Source: an uncultured Candidatus Saccharibacteria bacterium (GTDB lineage Bacteria > Patescibacteria > Saccharimonadia > Saccharimonadales > 2-12-FULL-41-12). From it: a DNA stretch of 26,967 nt. The position numbers and the translations under genes are program-made. The notes below the pieces were generated by a model, which saw only the letters and a program-made list of their open reading frames with translations, was not told the origin of the DNA and searched no databases. Location: NCBI GenBank assembly GCA_946478995.1, contig CAMLDK010000004.1, positions 1-26,967 of the forward strand, written 5' to 3'. Each line of letters opens with the position of its first letter. Positions within the stretch are counted from its first letter, which is position 1. Positions 23,355-26,967 of this stretch are shown piece by piece.

Positions 23355-24374
23355 TTAGGACTTATTATGGAGCAACTTGCCGGTGTCGGCAACCAGTTCT
23401 ACCAACCGGTTAGCATAACCCCATTCATTGTCATACCAGACTACTACTTTGGCCAGATTGCCGCCAACCACGTTTGTAAGCAGAAGATCTACTATACCGG
23501 AATGGCTGTTGCCCACGAAATCGCTGCTGACAAGCGGCTCTTCGTTGATGCCTATGACACCTTGGTAATAAGGGTCTGCAGCAACTTTCTTAAGCAAGTC
23601 ATTTATGCCTTCTTTGGTGACGTCTTTTTTAAACAAGATAGTAACATCGCTTATTGAAACCACAGGGGTAGGCACTCGGATACTTAGGCCATCGAACTTG
23701 CCTTTAACTTGCGGCACCGTCAGGCCTACGGCTATAGCCGCGCCGGTGCTGGTTGGAACCAGGTTATTCGCCGCATTGCGCCCTTCGCGCAAATCTTTGG
23801 CTGAAGCATCCAAGAGCCTCTGGCTGGCCGTATAGCTGTGCACTGTCGTAAGCATTGCTTTTTCTATGCCGAACGCTTCATCCAAAACGGACATCACGGC
23901 TGCAATAGAGTTGGTCGTACAGCTGGCATTGCTGATTATCTCGCTTGATGCGTCCAGCTTATCTTCGTTAGCGCCGATCACGATGGTCGGCACGTCTTCG
24001 CTTTTGGTCGGTGCGGATATGACTACTCTCTTAGCCCCGGCTTTGATATGCAGCTCGGCACCTTCTTTTTTGGTAAAGAAGCCCGTACATTCAACCACTA
24101 CGTCAATATCCAGCTCTTTCCAAGGCAATTTTTCCGGCTCTCTTTCGCCAAAAACTTTTATATGCTTGCCGTCGACTATCAGATCGCCGCCTTTGGTCTC
24201 GACTTTCTTATCGTATTTTCCATAGTTCGTGTCGTGCGCCAGCAGATGAGCTAAAACACTCACCTCGCTCGGGTCATTCACCGCGACAATTTCAAGATCG
24301 GACCTTTCAAACGCAATCTTAAAAGCATTCCGGCCTATCCGCCCAAAGCCATTTATAGCAATCTTTGTCTTCAT
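23355..24374 (-). CDS. gap: Glyceraldehyde-3-phosphate dehydrogenase, type I
   Basis: Oxidises glyceraldehyde 3-phosphate to 1,3-bisphosphoglycerate with NAD(P). 339 residues. Rossmann motif INGFGRIGRNAFK at 7-19, catalytic Cys152 in SNASCTTN, the active-site His in TTVHSYT, STGAA, RVPTPVVS and YDNEWGYANR are all present. Asp34 (AVND) at the end of the second strand favours NAD. First gene of gap-rpiB-rpe-like-Cys protein; AGGA lies 6 nt before the ATG, unlike the leaderless neighbours, and A-T-rich sequence at 24393-24407 holds two TATAAA candidates for its -10. Confidence 0.97.
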   Translation of the reverse strand: MKTKIAINGFGRIGRNAFKIAFERSDLEIVAVNDPSEVSVLAHLLAHDTNYGKYDKKVETKGGDLIVDGKHIKVFGEREPEKLPWKELDIDVVVECTGFFTKKEGAELHIKAGAKRVVISAPTKSEDVPTIVIGANEDKLDASSEIISNASCTTNSIAAVMSVLDEAFGIEKAMLTTVHSYTASQRLLDASAKDLREGRNAANNLVPTSTGAAIAVGLTVPQVKGKFDGLSIRVPTPVVSISDVTILFKKDVTKEGINDLLKKVAADPYYQGVIGINEEPLVSSDFVGNSHSGIVDLLLTNVVGGNLAKVVVWYDNEWGYANRLVELVADTGKLLHNKS

Positions 24375-24380
24375 TTATTT

Positions 24381-24384
24381 TCCT
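24381..24384 (-). promoter_or_regulatory. Shine-Dalgarno for gap
   Basis: AGGA with 6-nt spacing to the ATG at 24374. A contrast with the nearby leaderless starts; consistent with a leader of about 12-20 nt from either TATAAA at 24393-24398 or 24402-24407. Confidence 0.55.
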
Positions 24385-24454
24385 TGTTTAGATTTATAAA
24401 TTTTATAAACATAAGTATGTAAGTACAAATTAAATAATAACATATCCTATATGA

Positions 24455-24460
24455 TAGAAT
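24455..24460 (+). promoter_or_regulatory. -10 box for the Nudix gene
   Basis: TAGAAT (five of six), 11 nt before the GTG at 24472; predicted leader about 5 nt. It lies in the 97-bp divergent gap shared with gap. Confidence 0.4.
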
Positions 24461-24471
24461 AATCGTTAATC

Positions 24472-25044
24472 GTGAGCAGCGCAGATGAAAATAAAGATTC
24501 CGTTGTCTTCGCAGGCAAGATAGGCGAAGTGGTCCATAGCGTTCAGCCCGACGGCCGGGTTTTTGAGAAATTTTGCCGTCCGCCCGGCACCCGCCTGATA
24601 ATAATTTCTCCGGAAGGCAAAGTTTTAATAACAAAAGAGTTCCGCCAAGAAACGAATAATTTCGACTTAAGGCTTCCCGGCGGCAAGGTATGCGACACAC
24701 TCGAAGAATACAACAAGCTCCGGGAAAGCTCTTCTGATATAGAAGAGGCCGCCGAAGCCGGAGCTGTCAAAGAAGCCCGCGAAGAAGCCGGAATCATAGT
24801 AAAAAGCCTTGAATTCATCACAAAAGCCACTGCCGGAGCGACTGTAGAGTGGGATTTATACTACTTTTTAATAAAAGATTACGAAAACCACACAGACGGC
24901 CAAGCGCTTGAAGAAGGAGAAAACATCACCGTCACATGGATGAGTGTTGATGAGATAAAACAAGCTATAGGACTCGGGCAAATGCAGGAATGGCGCAGCG
25001 TAGGGGTTTTGTTAGGAATGATCATCCCAAAACTAGAGAAATAA
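24472..25044 (+). CDS. Nudix hydrolase (ADP-ribose pyrophosphatase-like)
   Basis: Hydrolyses a nucleoside diphosphate linked to another group; substrate unknown. 190 residues from GTG. The Nudix box is recognisable as LPGGKV (68-73) and EAAEAGAVKEAREEAGI (92-108) with catalytic Glu101, Glu104 and Glu105, but the first Arg is Lys100 and about 15 extra residues (around 75-90) separate the Gly and Glu halves, which normally lie five apart. The downstream YFLIKDYE resembles ADP-ribose/ADP-sugar-type members. Divergent from gap. Confidence 0.82.
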   Translation: MSSADENKDSVVFAGKIGEVVHSVQPDGRVFEKFCRPPGTRLIIISPEGKVLITKEFRQETNNFDLRLPGGKVCDTLEEYNKLRESSSDIEEAAEAGAVKEAREEAGIIVKSLEFITKATAGATVEWDLYYFLIKDYENHTDGQALEEGENITVTWMSVDEIKQAIGLGQMQEWRSVGVLLGMIIPKLEK

Positions 25045-25050
25045 TTATTG

Positions 25051-25079
25051 TTGCGGTTTTGTAAATAATTGTTTATAAT
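25051..25079 (+). promoter_or_regulatory. Promoter for the 175-residue orphan gene
   Basis: TTGCGG (25051-25056), 17-bp spacer, perfect TATAAT (25074-25079), 11 nt before the ATG at 25091. Predicted leader about 5 nt. Confidence 0.55.
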
Positions 25080-25090
25080 TTCTTGGAATT

Positions 25091-25618
25091 ATGACTAGAG
25101 TTATTGCAAGACCTGAGGCATTATTGGACGGCGCGCCGGAAGCTGGTGAATTATTAGATCCCGGCTCAGACGCCATAAGAGATTTCCGAGGAGACAGACA
25201 GCCCGTTTTTCCAGATGGTTTCCGCTATGTTTTACCTAGAGGATGGCATCCGCAAGATGCCGCAGAAGCGGAAGAGATGAGAAAAGCCGGCATACCATAT
25301 GTTGACGGACACTTTATATTTTCAATCGCTGGTGAATCCGAAGATGTTAGGTATGGATTTGACCATCCTGATCAACCCGAAGGCCTTGATATAGCCGAAG
25401 GCCCTATTAGAATACTCAGACTGACGCCGGAAAGAGAACAAGCGGCGCAGGTGTTAGGATTCGTCGGCTTAAGTACTTCTCAGGAACCCGCATTTTTTGA
25501 ACCAGACCCGTCTGATAGACAAATCGCAGGAGAAGTCATTGATGAGCCCGCCAAACAAGGCGAGCTAACTCAAATGATCGCCGCTGCCAACGACGCTATA
25601 GAGTGGGAACTTCACTAG
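25091..25618 (+). CDS. Unrecognised acidic soluble protein
   Basis: 175 residues, no family recognised. Strongly acidic, without membrane segments or a signal peptide. Pro/Gly-rich N-terminal third (FPDGFRYVLPRGWHPQD), a central region with strands (HFIFSIAG, PIRILRLT) and an acidic helical C-terminus. Its own promoter and clean frame support it being a gene. It ends one base before the stop of the converging pyrophosphatase gene, with no terminator visible between them. Confidence 0.7.
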   Translation: MTRVIARPEALLDGAPEAGELLDPGSDAIRDFRGDRQPVFPDGFRYVLPRGWHPQDAAEAEEMRKAGIPYVDGHFIFSIAGESEDVRYGFDHPDQPEGLDIAEGPIRILRLTPEREQAAQVLGFVGLSTSQEPAFFEPDPSDRQIAGEVIDEPAKQGELTQMIAAANDAIEWELH

Positions 25619-25619
25619 A

Positions 25620-26147
25620 TTATTTTTTATAGCGGGCTATACACTCTTTGACGATTTTTAAGGCTGCTTCAGCATCGCCCCAACCTAGAACTTTAGTAGT
25701 ACCGGGTTTTTTCATGTCTTTATAGTGGTTAAAATGAAATTCTACCTGCTGTTTCCACCGTTCGCTTAAGTCATCCAGAGAATTAATACTGTCGCCGGTA
25801 TTACGATCATCTGCCGGCACCACCACGACTTTATGGTCCATTTCCCCGTCGTCTTCAAAGTTCAATACGCCTATGACTTTCGCTTCCAGCCATATGCCTG
25901 TCGCAAGCGGTTCGGCACAGACTACCAAGGTATCAAGCTCATCGCCGTCTTCGTCTACGGTCTGGGGAATGAATCCGTAGCTGCAGGGCTTTTTAAAAGC
26001 CGATGGCTCTACCCGGTCCAGCATAAAAGCCGCCCGCTCCCGGTCCCATTCGATCTTCAAAAACGAGCCCTCTGGAATCTCAACTACCGTGTTAACCATT
26101 CCATTGTCTACATCGCCCGGAGTTAGGACCTTATTGAAATCTGCCAT
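25620..26147 (-). CDS. ppa: Inorganic pyrophosphatase, family I
   Basis: Hydrolyses pyrophosphate, driving polymer synthesis and NTP-consuming reactions such as GalU. 175 residues, normal bacterial family I. Metal-binding signature DEDGDELDTLVV (about 64-75) with the expected aspartates, plus FLKIEWDRE (Lys and Glu of the active site), SYGFIPQT, and PADDRN. A Shine-Dalgarno-like AAAGGG is about 7 nt before the ATG. Divergent from the glycerophosphodiesterase gene and convergent with the acidic orphan. Confidence 0.96.
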   Translation of the reverse strand: MADFNKVLTPGDVDNGMVNTVVEIPEGSFLKIEWDRERAAFMLDRVEPSAFKKPCSYGFIPQTVDEDGDELDTLVVCAEPLATGIWLEAKVIGVLNFEDDGEMDHKVVVVPADDRNTGDSINSLDDLSERWKQQVEFHFNHYKDMKKPGTTKVLGWGDAEAALKIVKECIARYKK

Positions 26148-26173
26148 TCGCTACCCTTTCTTAATATTTACTC

Positions 26174-26179
26174 TATAAT
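26174..26179 (+). promoter_or_regulatory. -10 box for the glycerophosphodiesterase gene
   Basis: Perfect TATAAT, 9 nt before the ATG at 26189; predicted leader about 3 nt. It lies in the 41-bp divergent gap with ppa. Confidence 0.5.
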
Positions 26180-26188
26180 TTATACCAT

Positions 26189-26869
26189 ATGTTTATTATC
26201 GGACACAGGGGAGCGGCCGGTATAGCTACCGAAAATACGCTTGAGTCTATCGAGGCGGCAAAAAAGAATAAAGCCGACGCCATTGAAATCGACATCAGGG
26301 TTACCAAAGACGGCAAGCTGGTAGTCTTTCACGACGAAGGACTGCTTAGAATGACCGGTGTACCCAAGCAAACGGACGAACTGGTTTTTCGTGACCTAAG
26401 GAAAATAAAACTGATATCCGGCGAAACCATACCGACGCTGGAAGAAGCCTTGAAGAAAGCCGGCTCCACGCCTTTGGTCATAGAGGGAAAGGGCGATCAT
26501 TGGGCCGAGCCTTTGAGCGCGATCCTTAAAAACCACCGGGGAGCAAAACCGATAGTTATATCCTACAACCACCGCGAGCTGCTGCTTTTTTCAAACAAGC
26601 ACAAAGATATAGAAACCTATGCGATTGAAGACCACCGGGCCTTCGAGGTAATGGCCCTGGCTAAAAGATTAGGTTTTGACGGGGTAAGCCTGGCTTTTTG
26701 GCTCTACAATCCGCTCACTTACTTGCATGCCAAACGCCTGGGGCTGAAGCTCATAACCTCTCCTATCAATAACAAACTTACCGGCAGGGTTTTCAATTGG
26801 CTATACCCGCAAGTAAAAATAACCACTGATTATCCAAACAAGTTCATAAGCCGGAAAACCAAAGAGTGA
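26189..26869 (+). CDS. Glycerophosphodiester phosphodiesterase family protein
   Basis: Hydrolyses glycerophosphodiesters to glycerol 3-phosphate and an alcohol; TIM-barrel, metal-dependent. 226 residues, usual for the cytoplasmic form. The catalytic pair and metal ligands are visible in HRGAAG (His7, Arg8), ENTLES (Glu17), EIDIRVTKDGKLVVFHDE (Glu34, Asp36, His49) and IEGKG further along. No signal peptide, so probably cytoplasmic and acting on lipid-derived diesters. The stop overlaps the next gene by four bases. Confidence 0.92.
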   Translation: MFIIGHRGAAGIATENTLESIEAAKKNKADAIEIDIRVTKDGKLVVFHDEGLLRMTGVPKQTDELVFRDLRKIKLISGETIPTLEEALKKAGSTPLVIEGKGDHWAEPLSAILKNHRGAKPIVISYNHRELLLFSNKHKDIETYAIEDHRAFEVMALAKRLGFDGVSLAFWLYNPLTYLHAKRLGLKLITSPINNKLTGRVFNWLYPQVKITTDYPNKFISRKTKE

Positions 26870-26967
26870 AGGCCCGCTTCATCAAAAAGACCAAGCGGGG
26901 TTCCAACATCTTCAGCTTTTATTTCCAGCCTGAAACCAAAATGAACTATATTGCCGGGCAGTTCATA
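26866..26967 (+). CDS. FNR-like flavin-binding oxidoreductase, N-terminus only
   Basis: GTG at 26866 overlaps the previous stop (GTGA), and the frame is open to the window edge (34 codons). It reads as the first strands of a ferredoxin-NADP reductase-type FAD domain, ending IFSFYFQPETKMNYIAGQF; the PGQF-like pattern at the first FAD-binding loop is the only diagnostic. The Met-Lys-Ala start is inferred from the GTGA overlap. Translationally coupled to the glycerophosphodiesterase. Confidence 0.6.
   Translation, partial: MKARFIKKTKRGSNIFSFYFQPETKMNYIAGQFI

Noticed and set aside
1..26967. Possible alternative genetic code (UGA as Gly) as in some Patescibacteria
   Set aside because: Several clear genes end in TGA immediately before the next start (for example GTGA overlaps at 7743-7746 and 26866-26869), so TGA is a stop here.
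1..26967. tRNA, rRNA, CRISPR or insertion sequences
   Set aside because: No cloverleaf-like segments, regular repeat-spacer arrays or transposase-like frames were seen in the short intergenic gaps or in the coding regions.

Overview
The window looks like a chromosomal segment of a small-genome bacterium, most likely a Patescibacteria/CPR lineage and perhaps Saccharibacteria-like. This is inferred from the tight gene packing (no gene-free stretch over 300 bases), the GatCAB amidotransferase, the type IV pilus ATPase, a split transketolase, the membrane-anchored CAP protein and many short unrecognised proteins. TGA serves as a normal stop codon, which argues against the UGA-Gly code of Gracilibacteria/SR1. 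I see no mobile elements, CRISPR arrays, tRNA or rRNA genes.

Layout. 1-1453 (minus): PilB/GspE-type pilus ATPase, running off the left edge. 1525-2936 (plus): SpoU/TrmH-type RNA methyltransferase and a CAP-domain membrane protein. 2980-6531 (minus): DNA polymerase III alpha with a PHP domain that keeps its metal ligands. 6607-8027 (minus): small membrane protein, YtxH-like protein and VIT1/CCC1-type transporter. 8058-12530 (minus): gatC-gatA-unknown-gatB-galU. 12563-14005 (plus): alpha/beta hydrolase with an intrinsic terminator inside its 5' end, and a small orphan gene. 14043-16004 (minus): uvrB. 16033-24374 (minus): a carbon-metabolism region reading GAPDH, RpiB, Rpe-like, anchored Cys protein, transketolase N and C halves, class II aldolase, PfkB kinase, a 399-residue unknown and a LOG-like protein. 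24472-25618 (plus): Nudix hydrolase and an orphan gene. 25620-26147 (minus): inorganic pyrophosphatase. 26189-26967 (plus): glycerophosphodiester phosphodiesterase and the start of a flavin/ferredoxin-reductase-like protein.

How the genes fit together. The 16-24 kb region encodes interconversion of pentose phosphates and triose phosphates through to 1,3-bisphosphoglycerate, with no transaldolase in view. The LOG-like protein could add ribose 5-phosphate released from nucleotides. gatCAB supports indirect Gln/Asn-tRNA synthesis, and galU supplies UDP-glucose for surface sugars.

The most notable regulatory signals are two. First, the first genes of transcription units usually have a -10-like box only 6-13 nt before the start codon, which predicts leaderless or nearly leaderless mRNAs; several genes inside operons, and a few leading genes such as gapdh and ppa, have Shine-Dalgarno sequences instead. 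Second, a divergent promoter pair at 12540-12591 has overlapping -35 boxes on opposite strands, and one arm runs into a strong intrinsic terminator after about 130 nt, suggesting a small RNA or an attenuator.
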